Source: Clostridia bacterium
GTDB lineage: Bacteria > Bacillota > Clostridia > Oscillospirales > RGIG577
Assembly (NCBI GenBank): GCA_017513095.1
Contig: JAFWDJ010000032.1
Coordinates: 1-39,813 of the forward strand
Length of the DNA stretch: 39,813 nt
Reading direction: 5' to 3'
The translations under genes and the position numbers were made by a program. The notes beneath the pieces are model-generated. The model did no database searches, was not told where the DNA came from, and saw nothing but the letters and a program-made list of their open reading frames with translations. Positions 19,901-27,615 of the stretch are shown here, in pieces. The stretch's first letter is position 1. The number at the start of each line of letters is the position of its first letter.

Positions 19901-20402
19901 GTATCCGAAGGTATACGAGGATTACTTAAAGTTCAAGGAGGAGTTCAGCGACCTTACGAATCTTGAGTCGAAGGTATTCTTCTGGGGCATGAGACCCGGC
20001 GACGAGACGACGATAGACATCGAAGAGGGCAAGGAGCTCGTAATCAAGTTCATAAACCGCGGCGAACAGAACGACGACGGCACGCGTGAGATGATATTCG
20101 AGCTCAACGGCGCGCGCCGCGAGATAGCCGTAAAGGATAAGACGATAGTTACGGCTTCCGACAACGTTGTATTCGCGGACGCAAGCGACGACTTCCAGAT
20201 CGGCGCGTCCATCCCCGGCATGGTATCGAAGGTACAGGTCAAGGAAGGCGACAAGGTGGAAAAGAACCAGGTAGTCGCTATCGTCGAGGCCATGAAGATG
20301 GAGACGAGCGTCGTTGCCAAGGTAGACGGCACGATAGAAAAGGTATACATCAAGGAAGGTCAGTCCGTAAAGGCGGGCGAGCTTCTCATCCAGATGGCGT
20401 AA
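16986..20402 (+). CDS. pyc: Pyruvate carboxylase
   Basis: A biotin enzyme that carboxylates pyruvate to oxaloacetate with ATP and bicarbonate, feeding the TCA branch and gluconeogenesis. It is a single-chain form of 1138 residues: biotin carboxylase (about 1-460, starting VLVANRGEIAIR), carboxyltransferase (from about 525, LLCDTTFRDAHQSL), allosteric linker, and C-terminal biotinyl domain with the biotin-accepting K1104 in EAMKM. The start is taken at 16986, which has GGAAAGGGAG just upstream and the family N-terminus MKKIQKVLVA; an in-frame ATG at 16923 lacks a ribosome site. Codon use differs from neighbours (many AGA and CGT arginines), as in highly expressed genes. Confidence 0.97.
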   Translation: MKKIQKVLVANRGEIAIRVIRACHELGLKAVAIYSKEDVYNLFRTKADEAYLVGEDKSPLGAYLDIPGIIAIAKEKNVDAIHPGYGFLAENAEFAKACEDAGIIFVGPPSDVLAQMGDKLMAKEIAKRCNVKTIPGTEKPLASLEEAKKTAAEFGYPVILKAAAGGGGRGMRKVDEESEMESAFNLVKNESKKAFGSDDIFLEKFLVEPKHIEVQVMADKYGNIVHLFERDCSVQRRYQKVVEYTPAFSVPEEVRKALYEDAIKIAREVNYVNAGTVEFLVDKNGGHYFIEMNPRIQVEHTVTEMVTGVDLVRTQVLVADGERLDSPEINIPSQDALKLNGCAIQCRVTTEDPDNNFAPDTGKITAYRSSGGFGIRLDAGNAYTGAVISPYYDSLLVKVTAFDRTFIGAIRKAVTALGEIRIRGVKTNVAFVNNVLRHPTFKEGQCHTKFIDETPELFNTRHSQDRATKVLKYIGDKIINAPGEIPEFESPKAPEGFDTPKQEGVKQILDREGPEGLKKWVLAQKKLLLCDTTFRDAHQSLLATRVRSSDMVRIAKATSNILGNAFSLEMWGGATFDVALRFLHECPWERIDELRKCIPNIPFQMLLRGANAVGYSNYPDNVIREFVRVSAEAGIDVFRVFDSLNWVPGMEIALDEVVKQGKVAEATICYTADVLDDTRDSYGLNYYLNLAKELEKRGAHFLAIKDMSGVLRPYAAFKLVKALKENIGMPVQVHTHDTSGNQVATAIMAAQAGADIVDTAIASMSSLTAQPSLNAVVAALEHTERDTGIKVHDLQPLHEYWAVARKIYCEFESDMKTPATDVYRYEIPGGQYTNLGPQVKSLGLGDRFTEVKEKYRDVNYMLGDIVKVTPSSKMVGDLAIFMVQNDLTPENIKEKGKNLNFPDSVVSYFKGMMGQPSWGFDKELQKIVLKGEEPITCRPGELLDDVDFETVRKHIAELGAEPTDRNVMSWCMYPKVYEDYLKFKEEFSDLTNLESKVFFWGMRPGDETTIDIEEGKELVIKFINRGEQNDDGTREMIFELNGARREIAVKDKTIVTASDNVVFADASDDFQIGASIPGMVSKVQVKEGDKVEKNQVVAIVEAMKMETSVVAKVDGTIEKVYIKEGQSVKAGELLIQMA

Positions 20403-20413
20403 ACGTTATATTG

Positions 20414-20441
20414 AAAGGGCGGCTTTCGGCCGCCCTTTTTT
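20414..20441 (+). terminator. Terminator of pyc
   Basis: GGGCGGC/GCCGCCC stem (7 bp, 5-base loop) followed by six T, immediately after the pyc stop. Confidence 0.88.
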
Positions 20442-20461
20442 CATGTAAAGGGGACAAAGAA

Positions 20462-20977
20462 ATGGCACGAAATCTTATAATATACTATTCCCGCGCGGGC
20501 GAAAATTACTTCGGCGGCGAGATTAAGAACCTCGAAAAGGGAAATACAGAGCTCGTGGCCGAATATATCCGCGACGCGGCCGACGGCGAGACGTTTAAAA
20601 TAGAGCCCGCCGAGGATTACCCCGCCGATTATAACGAGACGGCGAAAAAGGCGAAGGCCGAGCTTAAAGCGGGCGCGCGTCCCGCGCTTAAAGCATACCT
20701 TTCGGATATAAGCGGCTTCGACAACATATTCGTATGCGGCCCGTGCTGGTGGGGCACGTATCCGTGCGTCGTCTTCTCGCTTCTCGAACGCCTCGACTGG
20801 AAGGGGAAGCGCGTATTCCCCGTTATCACGCACGAGGGAAGCGGACTCGGCAGCGCGCCGAAGGATTTAAAAAAGATATGCCGCGGCGCGAAGATTGAAA
20901 AGGGCCTTGCCGTGGAGGGCAAGAGCGCGGCCGAAGCCTCAGACGAGGTAAAAGCGTGGGCGAAGGCGCAGATTTAG
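20462..20977 (+). CDS. Flavodoxin
   Basis: A 171-residue flavodoxin-fold protein (Flavodoxin_4-like). The N-terminal phosphate-binding region reads IIYYSRAGENY followed by GNTELVAEYI, and FVCGPCWWGTYP is the second FMN-contact region. Flavodoxins carry single electrons at low potential between redox enzymes in the cytoplasm. The ATG at 20462 follows AAAGGGGAC. Only 20 bases separate the pyc terminator from the start codon and no promoter fits there, so expression probably depends on read-through from pyc. Confidence 0.85.
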   Translation: MARNLIIYYSRAGENYFGGEIKNLEKGNTELVAEYIRDAADGETFKIEPAEDYPADYNETAKKAKAELKAGARPALKAYLSDISGFDNIFVCGPCWWGTYPCVVFSLLERLDWKGKRVFPVITHEGSGLGSAPKDLKKICRGAKIEKGLAVEGKSAAEASDEVKAWAKAQI

Positions 20978-21006
20978 CGCGTCCGCGGTACCGCGTCAAA
21001 TAAAAT

Positions 21007-21035
21007 TTGCATTTTATCAAAAGTTATGTTAATAT
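21007..21035 (+). promoter_or_regulatory. Promoter of the ftsK/spoIIIE gene
   Basis: TTGCAT, 17-base spacer, TAATAT, ending 37 bases before the start codon. Confidence 0.65.
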
Positions 21036-21072
21036 ATTGATTATTACACTTGAGTCGGAGGTTCACTTAAAT

Positions 21073-23847
21073 ATGGCTCAGAGCAATCAGAAGGCTCAAA
21101 AGAGTACCCGCTCTTCAACCGCGGCGCGCTCTTCAAAGGCGGCGCGCTCCCCGGGCGCAAAAAAGCCCGTTTTAAAGGCGGAGCATAAAACTGCCGCAAA
21201 ATCGTCGGGCACGTCGTCGGCGTCGAAGAAGCGCACAACGAAAAAGAATAAGGATCAGACGAAGCAGCTTGCCATGCGTGCGCTTCGCGGCGTTCTTCTC
21301 ATAATCATAGGCGCGTTCATTCTTCTGTGCCTGTTTATCGACTCCATGGGCGCGGTAGGCAGCACGATAAAGACCGTGCTTATGGGCATCACGGGCGGCG
21401 CGGCGTATACGATACCGTTCTTCCTCATATATTCCGGCATACTGCTCATCATGCGCGAAACGCATAAGGGCATACGCGTAAAGACCGTGGCGTTCATAAT
21501 AATAGTATGCATGCTCGCCGCGTTCATACATAACTTTACGCCGTATTCGGAGCTTACGGGCACGTTCGGCGAACGCGCCGCGGCATATTACGCCTCGGGC
21601 GGACGCGGCATATCGGGCGGCTTTATCGGCGGCATCATCTCGGGCGAGATATTCATGCCGCTCTTGGGCAAAACGGGCTCCGTCATCGTTGTCGTGATAA
21701 TCCTTATCGTTGCGCTTATGCTGCTTACCAACGTGACGCCCGTCACGATATATAAATTCATAAAGCAGCGCGGCGAAAAGAAGGCTATACGCGACCGCGA
21801 GGATATGGAGATAATAAAGCGCCGCGAGGCCGAAAAAAAGGAGCGCGAAACGAAAGCCGAGATAAGGCGGCGCGAGGAGGCGGCCGTAAGACCGCAGCGT
21901 CCCCAGCCGCAGGCGCGCATATTTCACAGAAAGCAGACAAAAAGGCCGCAGATAGATATCGGCCTTGAGGACGACTATAAATTCACGCCCCTAAGCGACG
22001 AGATGGTCGAGGCCGTAAAGCGCGACAGGAACGTGGGCGGCGAAGAAAAGCCGAAGCATAAGTTCACCAATCTCTCCACCGAGGAATTTGACGCAAAGGT
22101 CGCGGAATTTTCAAAAAAAGCGGCTGAGGCAAAGAAAATAGAGGCAATGGAGAGCGAGCTTGCGGCGCGCGAGGCGCAAAGCGAGCTTGAGGCGGCGGCT
22201 CACCTTTCGGGCGCGTCCGCGACGGCACAGGACGGCGCGGCTCTTAAGGAAACAAAGCCCGCCGAGGCCGAAAAGCCGAAGGCCGTCTCCCCCGCTCCCG
22301 CAGCTCCCATAGCAAACCTTAAAGAGAACGGCGCGCAGCCGGAGGCTCCCCCCGCGCCCGTATACGTTTACCCGCCGATAACGTTACTCAAGCAGGACCT
22401 GTCGCAGAGCAGCCACGACGTATCGGCCGAGCTTCGCTCCACCGCGACGAAGCTTGTCGAAACGCTCAACAGCTTCAACGTATCGACGCAGATAGTCGAC
22501 GTTTCGCGCGGCCCTACGGTCACGCGGTACGAGCTTCAGCCGAACGCGGGCGTTAAGGTGTCGAAGATAGTAAATCTTTCCGACGACATCGCGTTAAATC
22601 TCGCGACGGCGGGCGTGCGCATCGAGGCGCCCATCCCCGGCAAGGCCGCCGTGGGCATAGAGGTGCCGAACCGCGTAACGTCGAACGTGTACCTTCGCGA
22701 CATCATAACGTCGCCCGAGTTCATACAGCAGAAAAGCAGGCTTACGTTCGCGCTCGGCAAGGACGTTTCGGGCAGCGTAATGGTGGGCGACATTGCGAAA
22801 ATGCCGCATATGCTCATTGCGGGCTCTACGGGCAGCGGTAAATCCGTATGCATAAACTCAATGATAATGAGCCTTCTTTACAAGTCCACGCCCGAGGAGG
22901 TAAGGCTGCTTCTCATCGACCCGAAGGTGGTTGAGCTCGGCGTATACAACAGCATCCCGCACCTTATCATCCCCGTCGTTACCGACCCGAAAAAGGCGGC
23001 CGGCGCGCTTCGGTGGGCGGTAAACGAGATGCTCGGACGGTACAAGCTCTTCGCGGAGAACAACGTGCGCGACTTAAAATCGTACAACGAAGCGATAGCG
23101 AAAAAGGGAGACCCCGCTTTAAAGCCGCTTCCGCGCATAGTCATAATCATAGACGAGCTTGCCGACCTCATGATGGCGGCGCCCAACGAGGTCGAGGATT
23201 CGATATGCCGTCTCGCGCAGATGGCGCGCGCGGCGGGAATGCATCTCGTCATCGCTACGCAGCGTCCGTCCGTCGACGTTATCACGGGCCTTATCAAGGC
23301 CAACATAAACTCGCGCATCTCGTTCGCCGTATCGAGCCAGATAGACAGCCGCACGATACTCGACATGGGCGGCGCGGAGAAGCTTTTAGGCAAGGGCGAC
23401 ATGCTCTATCTGCCGATGGGCGCGCCCAAGCCGGTGCGCATACAGGGCTGCTTCGTAAGCGACGAGGAGATCGAGGCGGTAGTCGATTTCATAAAGCAGT
23501 CGCAGCAGAAGGAAGTAACGTACGACCAGACGATCCTCGACGACATCGAGAAGGAGAGCATAATAGGCCAGAAGGGCAAAGGCGGCGCGCATCAGAGCGG
23601 CGGCGAGGACGGCGACGACGCCGACGAAATGCTCGAAGCCGCGATAGAGATAGTCGTAGAGGCGGAGATGGCCTCCGTATCGCTTTTGCAGCGCAAATTG
23701 AAGCTCGGCTACGCGAGAGCGGCGCGCATCGTCGATCAGATGGAGCAGCGCGGCGTCGTCGGCCCCTACGAAGGCTCGAAGCCGCGAAAGGTGCTTATGA
23801 CGAAGCAGGAATTCATGGAAAAGAAGATGGCAAACAACGATTGGTAA
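21073..23847 (+). CDS. ftsK: DNA translocase FtsK/SpoIIIE
   Basis: A 924-residue septal DNA pump that moves chromosomal DNA through the closing division or sporulation septum. Parts in order: a basic, Ser/Ala-rich tail (1-70), about four membrane helices (75-230), a charged and Ala/Pro-rich linker (240-450), the RecA-like motor with Walker A GSTGSGKS (about 585-592) and Walker [12 protein letters not shown], and the C-terminal gamma winged helix ([17 protein letters not shown]) that reads polar guide sequences. The start at 21073 follows GGAGG with an 11-base gap; an upstream TTG/ATG extension (21007) overlaps the promoter and is rejected. A terminator follows. Confidence 0.95.
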   Translation: MAQSNQKAQKSTRSSTAARSSKAARSPGAKKPVLKAEHKTAAKSSGTSSASKKRTTKKNKDQTKQLAMRALRGVLLIIIGAFILLCLFIDSMGAVGSTIKTVLMGITGGAAYTIPFFLIYSGILLIMRETHKGIRVKTVAFIIIVCMLAAFIHNFTPYSELTGTFGERAAAYYASGGRGISGGFIGGIISGEIFMPLLGKTGSVIVVVIILIVALMLLTNVTPVTIYKFIKQRGEKKAIRDREDMEIIKRREAEKKERETKAEIRRREEAAVRPQRPQPQARIFHRKQTKRPQIDIGLEDDYKFTPLSDEMVEAVKRDRNVGGEEKPKHKFTNLSTEEFDAKVAEFSKKAAEAKKIEAMESELAAREAQSELEAAAHLSGASATAQDGAALKETKPAEAEKPKAVSPAPAAPIANLKENGAQPEAPPAPVYVYPPITLLKQDLSQSSHDVSAELRSTATKLVETLNSFNVSTQIVDVSRGPTVTRYELQPNAGVKVSKIVNLSDDIALNLATAGVRIEAPIPGKAAVGIEVPNRVTSNVYLRDIITSPEFIQQKSRLTFALGKDVSGSVMVGDIAKMPHMLIAGSTGSGKSVCINSMIMSLLYKSTPEEVRLLLIDPKVVELGVYNSIPHLIIPVVTDPKKAAGALRWAVNEMLGRYKLFAENNVRDLKSYNEAIAKKGDPALKPLPRIVIIIDELADLMMAAPNEVEDSICRLAQMARAAGMHLVIATQRPSVDVITGLIKANINSRISFAVSSQIDSRTILDMGGAEKLLGKGDMLYLPMGAPKPVRIQGCFVSDEEIEAVVDFIKQSQQKEVTYDQTILDDIEKESIIGQKGKGGAHQSGGEDGDDADEMLEAAIEIVVEAEMASVSLLQRKLKLGYARAARIVDQMEQRGVVGPYEGSKPRKVLMTKQEFMEKKMANNDW

Positions 23848-23851
23848 GATT

Positions 23852-23884
23852 AACGCCGCGGGGATACCCTGCGGCGTTTCTTTT
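23852..23884 (+). terminator. Terminator of ftsK
   Basis: AACGCCGC/GCGGCGTT stem followed by TTTCTTTT. It sits between ftsK and the ygiQ ribosome site. Confidence 0.75.
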
Positions 23885-23903
23885 AAGACAAGGAGGCATG
23901 GGG

Positions 23904-25757
23904 ATGGCTTTTTTACCCGTGACAATGAAAGAGCTTCGCGACGCGGGCAGATATTACTGCGACTTCGTCGTGGTGACGGGCGACGCCTACGTCGATCATC
24001 CCTCGTTCGGCGCGGCGATAATCTCGCGCCTTTTGGAGGCGCAGGGCTTCACCGTCGGCATGATCGCGCGCCCCGACTATAAGTCGGCCGAGAGCTTTAA
24101 GGCTTTGGGGCGGCCGCGCTACGCCTTCATGGTCACGAGCGGCGCGATAGATTCAATGGTGTCGAATTATACGGCGGCGAAAAAGGTGCGCCGCGACGAC
24201 GTATACGCGCCGGGCGGCAAGGGCTTCGGCCGTCCCGACCGCGCCGTCATAGTCTACTCAAACAAAATACGCGAGGCGTATCCCGACGTGCCGATAGCGA
24301 TAGGCGGCCTTGAGGCGTCGCTCAGACGTTTCGCTCATTACGACTATTGGGACGACCGCGTGCGCCGTTCCGTGCTCATTGATTCCGGCGCGGACCTTCT
24401 CATGTACGGCATGGGCGAAAAGCAGATACTTGAGATCGCGCGGCGCGCAAAATCGGGCGAGAGCGTGCGCGATATGGACGGCATACGCGGCACGTGCGTC
24501 GTGCGCGCGTCGGCTCCGCCGGCGTCGGAGAGCGTCGTATACTGCGATTCTTTCGAGAAGGTGTCGTCGGACAGGCGCGCCTACGCGAAGTCCTTCAAGC
24601 TCCAGTCGGACGAACACGACCCCGTGCGCGGACGCACAGTCGTGCAGAAGCACGACAAACGCTTTCTTATACAGTATCCGCCGCAGCCGCCGCTTACGAC
24701 AGAGGAGATGGACGCGGTCTACGCGCTGCCCTACGAGCGGACGTATCATCCGATGTACGAGGCTGCGGGCGGCGTTCCCGCGATAAAAGAGGTGGAGTTC
24801 TCGATAACGGTAAACCGCGGCTGCTTCGGCGCGTGCGCCTTCTGCTCTCTTGCCTTTCATCAGGGGCGCATGATCCAGACGCGCTCCGACGAGTCGGTCA
24901 TCGCGGAAGCGAAGTCGTTCTTGAAGAATCCGCGATTCAAGGGGTATATCTCCGACGTGGGCGGCCCCACGGCCAACTTTCACGAGCCGTCGTGCGAGCG
25001 TCAGAAGGAGCACGGCATGTGCAAGGACCGCCGCTGCCTTACGCCGAAGCCGTGCCCGAACCTTAACGTCACTCACAGGCGATACAACGCGCTCCTTGAG
25101 AAGCTGCGCGCCATCGACGGCATAAAAAAGGTGTTCATCCGCTCGGGCATCCGCTTCGATTACCTCATGCTCGACCACGACGGCCGCTTTTTCGAGAATC
25201 TCGTAAAGTATCATATAAGCGGCCAGCTAAAAGTCGCGCCGGAGCATTGCAGCGACCGCGTGCTTATGTGCATGGGCAAGCCGCCTTTCTCGGTCTATGA
25301 ATCGTTCGTCGCCGAATACGAGCGGCTCAACAAAAAGTTCGGCAAAAATCAGTACCTCGTGCCGTATCTCATGTCGTCGCACCCGGGCAGCGAGCTTTCC
25401 GACGCGGTGGCCCTCGCGCTTTATCTTAAAAAGAAGCATATGTCGCCCGAGCAGGTGCAGGATTTTTACCCCACGCCCGGCACCATGGCCACGGCGGCGT
25501 ATTACTCCGGCATCGACCCGATGACGGGAAAGGAAATCTTCGTCCCGAACTCGCGCGAGGAAAAAGAGATGCAGCGTGCGCTTTTGCAGTTCTCGCGCGA
25601 GGAAAACCGCGAAAAGGTCATCGCGGCCCTAAAGCGCGCCGGCAGATACGACCTCATCGGCACCGGCCCCGGGGCCCTCGTCTCCCCCGAGCCTTCAAAG
25701 CGCAGCTATAAGGACAAAAAGGCGCATCCCGCCAAAAAGCATAAAAAAAAGCAGTGA
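23904..25757 (+). CDS. YgiQ family radical SAM protein
   Basis: A 617-residue protein of the YgiQ (UPF0313) radical SAM family: an N-terminal YgiQ domain (KELRDAGRYYCDFVVVTGDAYVDHPSFG), a radical SAM core with the cluster motif C307-x3-C311-x2-C314 in NRGCFGACAFC, and a C-terminal DUF3362-like part. The reaction is unknown. Of two close ATGs (23898 and 23904) the second is chosen, because AAGGAGG ends 8 bases before it but only 2 before the first. The lysine-rich tail (KKAHPAKKHKKKQ-like) is non-conserved. It lies just upstream of the tRNA-Leu promoter and downstream of the ftsK terminator. Confidence 0.92.
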   Translation: MAFLPVTMKELRDAGRYYCDFVVVTGDAYVDHPSFGAAIISRLLEAQGFTVGMIARPDYKSAESFKALGRPRYAFMVTSGAIDSMVSNYTAAKKVRRDDVYAPGGKGFGRPDRAVIVYSNKIREAYPDVPIAIGGLEASLRRFAHYDYWDDRVRRSVLIDSGADLLMYGMGEKQILEIARRAKSGESVRDMDGIRGTCVVRASAPPASESVVYCDSFEKVSSDRRAYAKSFKLQSDEHDPVRGRTVVQKHDKRFLIQYPPQPPLTTEEMDAVYALPYERTYHPMYEAAGGVPAIKEVEFSITVNRGCFGACAFCSLAFHQGRMIQTRSDESVIAEAKSFLKNPRFKGYISDVGGPTANFHEPSCERQKEHGMCKDRRCLTPKPCPNLNVTHRRYNALLEKLRAIDGIKKVFIRSGIRFDYLMLDHDGRFFENLVKYHISGQLKVAPEHCSDRVLMCMGKPPFSVYESFVAEYERLNKKFGKNQYLVPYLMSSHPGSELSDAVALALYLKKKHMSPEQVQDFYPTPGTMATAAYYSGIDPMTGKEIFVPNSREEKEMQRALLQFSREENREKVIAALKRAGRYDLIGTGPGALVSPEPSKRSYKDKKAHPAKKHKKKQ

Positions 25758-25767
25758 CCGCGGGCGC

Positions 25768-25796
25768 TTGACAGCGCCCGCCCGTCATAGTAAAAT
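25768..25796 (+). promoter_or_regulatory. Promoter of tRNA-Leu
   Basis: Consensus TTGACA, 17-base spacer, TAAAAT, 10 bases before the mature tRNA 5' end. Confidence 0.88.
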
Positions 25797-25806
25797 CGTA
25801 TCATAC

Positions 25807-25889
25807 GCGGGTGTGGTGAAATTGGCAGACACGCAAGATTTAGGTTCTTGTGCCCACGCGTGCAGGTTCAAGTCCTGTCACCCGCACCA
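25807..25889 (+). tRNA. tRNA-Leu (anticodon UAG)
   Basis: An 83-base class II tRNA. The acceptor stem GCGGGTG pairs with CACCCGC, the anticodon stem CAAGA/TCTTG encloses TTTAGGT with TAG at 25841-25843, a long variable arm follows, the T arm has GGTTCAAGTCC, and CCA is encoded. Its 3' end is the integration target of the element that follows; because the element restores the acceptor and T-arm sequence, the gene stays intact. Confidence 0.97.
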
Positions 25890-25890
25890 A
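25876..25890 (+). other. attL, left attachment site in tRNA-Leu 3' end
   Basis: The 15-base core TGTCACCCGCACCAA, identical to 32591-32605. It covers the acceptor 3' strand and CCA of tRNA-Leu. Confidence 0.88.
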
Positions 25891-25922
25891 AAACGGCAGT
25901 TTTTTAACTGCCGTTTCTTTTT
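25891..25922 (+). terminator. Element-supplied terminator for tRNA-Leu
   Basis: AAACGGCAG/CTGCCGTTT stem followed by a T-rich tail. It lies inside the element, just past attL, so after integration the element provides the tRNA's transcription stop. Confidence 0.85.
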
Positions 25923-25934
25923 CTCAAAGTGCCC

Positions 25935-26032
25935 AAAAGTCAGTGTTTATGCGGGTTTTTGGCGTTTTCGGCGTGATGTTAAATACTGTTAAATCAAGCT
26001 AAAATACCGTTCGGTAGCACACGGTAGCACAC
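25935..26032 (+). promoter_or_regulatory. Left integrase arm-type repeats
   Basis: This holds AAAAGTCAGTGTTTATGCGG (25935-25954, continuing GTTTTTGG), AAATACTGTTAAATCAAG (25981-25998) and two tandem GGTAGCACAC (26013-26022, 26023-26032); a third GGTAGCACAC is at 26091-26100. All but the last have counterparts at 32489-32576. Probable Int/Xis arm sites of the attP region. Confidence 0.7.
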
Positions 26033-26148
26033 TAAAAAACACGGCACAACGCGAGGCGTCAAGCGGCTTTTTCGGGCATAAAAAATCGGCGGTAGCACAC
26101 TTTTAGACGGCAAACGCATAATTGCCCCCAAAAACCCGTATTTTTGTA

Positions 26149-26188
26149 ATAAACAAAACGGCGGCAGACTTTTTTACGGTCTGCCGCC
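26149..26188 (-). terminator. Terminator of the leftward element operon
   Basis: GGCGGCAGAC/GTCTGCCGCC stem (10 bp) with T-rich sequence on the minus-strand 3' side (GTTTTGTTTATT). Confidence 0.65.
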
Positions 26189-26551
26189 TTCGTTCATATC
26201 TGCCTCGATTTACGCCTGTCACGACGTCGCGGGAAGCTGTCGCCTCATGTCCGAGCTTCCCTTGTATTGCGTCCGCGCCCGCGTCCGAAAAGCCGACTCA
26301 TGCGTCCGCGTCCGCCCTGCATCACTCCTGCCCTCAGGCGATATATCCCTCTCGTCCTCCCTGCATCGAGCCTGTTAGCAGGGAGAAAAAACGCCCTCAA
26401 TTTACGTCTGCGGCCGGTTTCGCACCGGTATTTAGGTATGCGTCCCACTGTTATGTCCACTGTTATCAGCGGGACGCGCCGCCCCCCTGAAACCGTTTTT
26501 TTCACCGTTTTAAAACCGTTTTATCGGTGGACGCCCGCATACCCGACTCCC
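26189..26551. other. Stretch without a convincing gene
   Basis: Between the operon terminator and the sigma-like gene. Open frames exist on both strands, but none has a ribosome site or a recognisable protein. Three spaced ACCGTTTT-type repeats lie at 26489-26524. It may be a decayed coding region. Confidence 0.4.
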
Positions 26552-27376
26552 TCACGGGCGATCGTGCGCGTCAAACGCATCGCCCGACGCCTCGCGGCTC
26601 ATAAAGCGGTCATACGCGGCCTTCATCATGGCCTGCCGCTTCCCGTAGGACAAATACCGCGCCCGTGACTCCCGTGCAATCTCGCGGCGCACCGCAGCCG
26701 CTTCCGCCGAAAGGCCGAACATATCCGTCGACTGCCAAAGCGCGCCGTCGTGATAATGCCTTCCGTAATCCTCATACAGCCCGCGAAGCTCCCGCGCGCT
26801 CCTCAGCTTGCGCATCGCCGCACTGTACTGCGCCGCGATATCGGAACGGTCTGCGCCGCATAACGCCGCGATCTCACAAAACGACGCGCCGCGCCAAAAT
26901 CGAAGCTCTATAATATGCCTCTGCGTCTCGGTAAGGCCAAGCATCGCCGCGCGTATGCGCTCCTGCACGTCGGAAAGCTCCGCCGCCCTGTATGCGTCCG
27001 AAGCCCTCTCATCGGCCACCGTATCAAAGAGCGTTATGCTCTCGTCCTCGTCAATGTACGCATCGCCGCTCACCTCACGGTACGCGCCGCCGTGACGCGG
27101 CAGCCCCGATTGTCTTACGGCGGCATTGCGCAAATGATAGCCAAGATACGTCGCGAACGCAAAGCCCTTTTCGGGATCGTACGCCGCCACCGCGTCAAGA
27201 AAGCCGAAATACGCGCACTGCGTTATATCCTCGGCGTCAATCCAATTCGGAAGCCTGAGCCGCCGCGCAAATTCCCGCATAAGCTTAATGCAAAGCCCCT
27301 GCACCTCCTCCCACAGCGGCGTTAAATACTCCGTATGCCCCGCCCGTGCCATAAGTGCCATGTGTTCTCTGTCCAT
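26552..27376 (-). CDS. Sigma-70 family RNA polymerase sigma factor-like protein
   Basis: A 274-residue protein with a sigma region 2-like segment (about 44-90: DAEDITQCAYFGFLDAVAAY, then FATYLGYHLRNA) and a region 4-like helix-turn-helix (about 147-195: LTETQRHIIELRF, then CEIAALCGADRSDIA). A tail of about 80 basic residues has no recognised domain. Such proteins occur in clostridial prophages and integrative elements, where they are thought to direct late or accessory transcription. The ATG at 27376 has GGAGG 8 bases upstream. It is the last gene of the leftward operon. Confidence 0.8.
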   Translation of the reverse strand: MDREHMALMARAGHTEYLTPLWEEVQGLCIKLMREFARRLRLPNWIDAEDITQCAYFGFLDAVAAYDPEKGFAFATYLGYHLRNAAVRQSGLPRHGGAYREVSGDAYIDEDESITLFDTVADERASDAYRAAELSDVQERIRAAMLGLTETQRHIIELRFWRGASFCEIAALCGADRSDIAAQYSAAMRKLRSARELRGLYEDYGRHYHDGALWQSTDMFGLSAEAAAVRREIARESRARYLSYGKRQAMMKAAYDRFMSREASGDAFDAHDRP

Positions 27377-27425
27377 GCCGCGCCCCTCCGTGTTATAATA
27401 CTGTCGGAGGAGCGCGGCGCATCGG

Positions 27426-27602
27426 TCATCGGAGCTTGCGTGAAGCCGCTTCGGCCTTTTTCTGCAAGGAGCGAATACGCACTTCTTCGCCTACGAGCAT
27501 ACAGAAGTATTTGAAGTCCACGTATCCCTCGCCGTAACAGCGTTCTATCTGCGCCGCTTTCCTCTCTGCGGCCTTTACGGCGTAATAATAATCATTAGTC
27601 AT
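27426..27602 (-). CDS. Small hypothetical protein (58 aa)
   Basis: A 58-codon frame starting at an ATG with AAAGGGG 7 bases upstream, 13 bases after the dnaB stop. The product begins MTNDYYYAVKAAERKAAQ and ends with a basic, charged helix-like stretch (SLQKKAEAASRKLR). It has no recognised family. Ribosome site, tight spacing and orientation support it as a real operon member. Confidence 0.65.
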   Translation of the reverse strand: MTNDYYYAVKAAERKAAQIERCYGEGYVDFKYFCMLVGEEVRIRSLQKKAEAASRKLR

Positions 27603-27615
27603 ATCGTTTCCCCTT

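Noticed and set aside
23013-23903. Long upstream extension of the ygiQ frame into ftsK
   Set aside because: The upstream part overlaps ftsK in another frame and its ends; AAGGAGG before 23904 and the family N-terminus fix the start there.
24258-25214. Minus-strand 318-codon frame opposite ygiQ
   Set aside because: Shadow of a clear radical SAM gene; no start signal and low-complexity product.
26245-26505. Minus-strand 86-codon frame downstream of the sigma-like gene
   Set aside because: Starts with GTG without a ribosome site and gives a Gly/Arg-rich product with no motif; left as non-coding.
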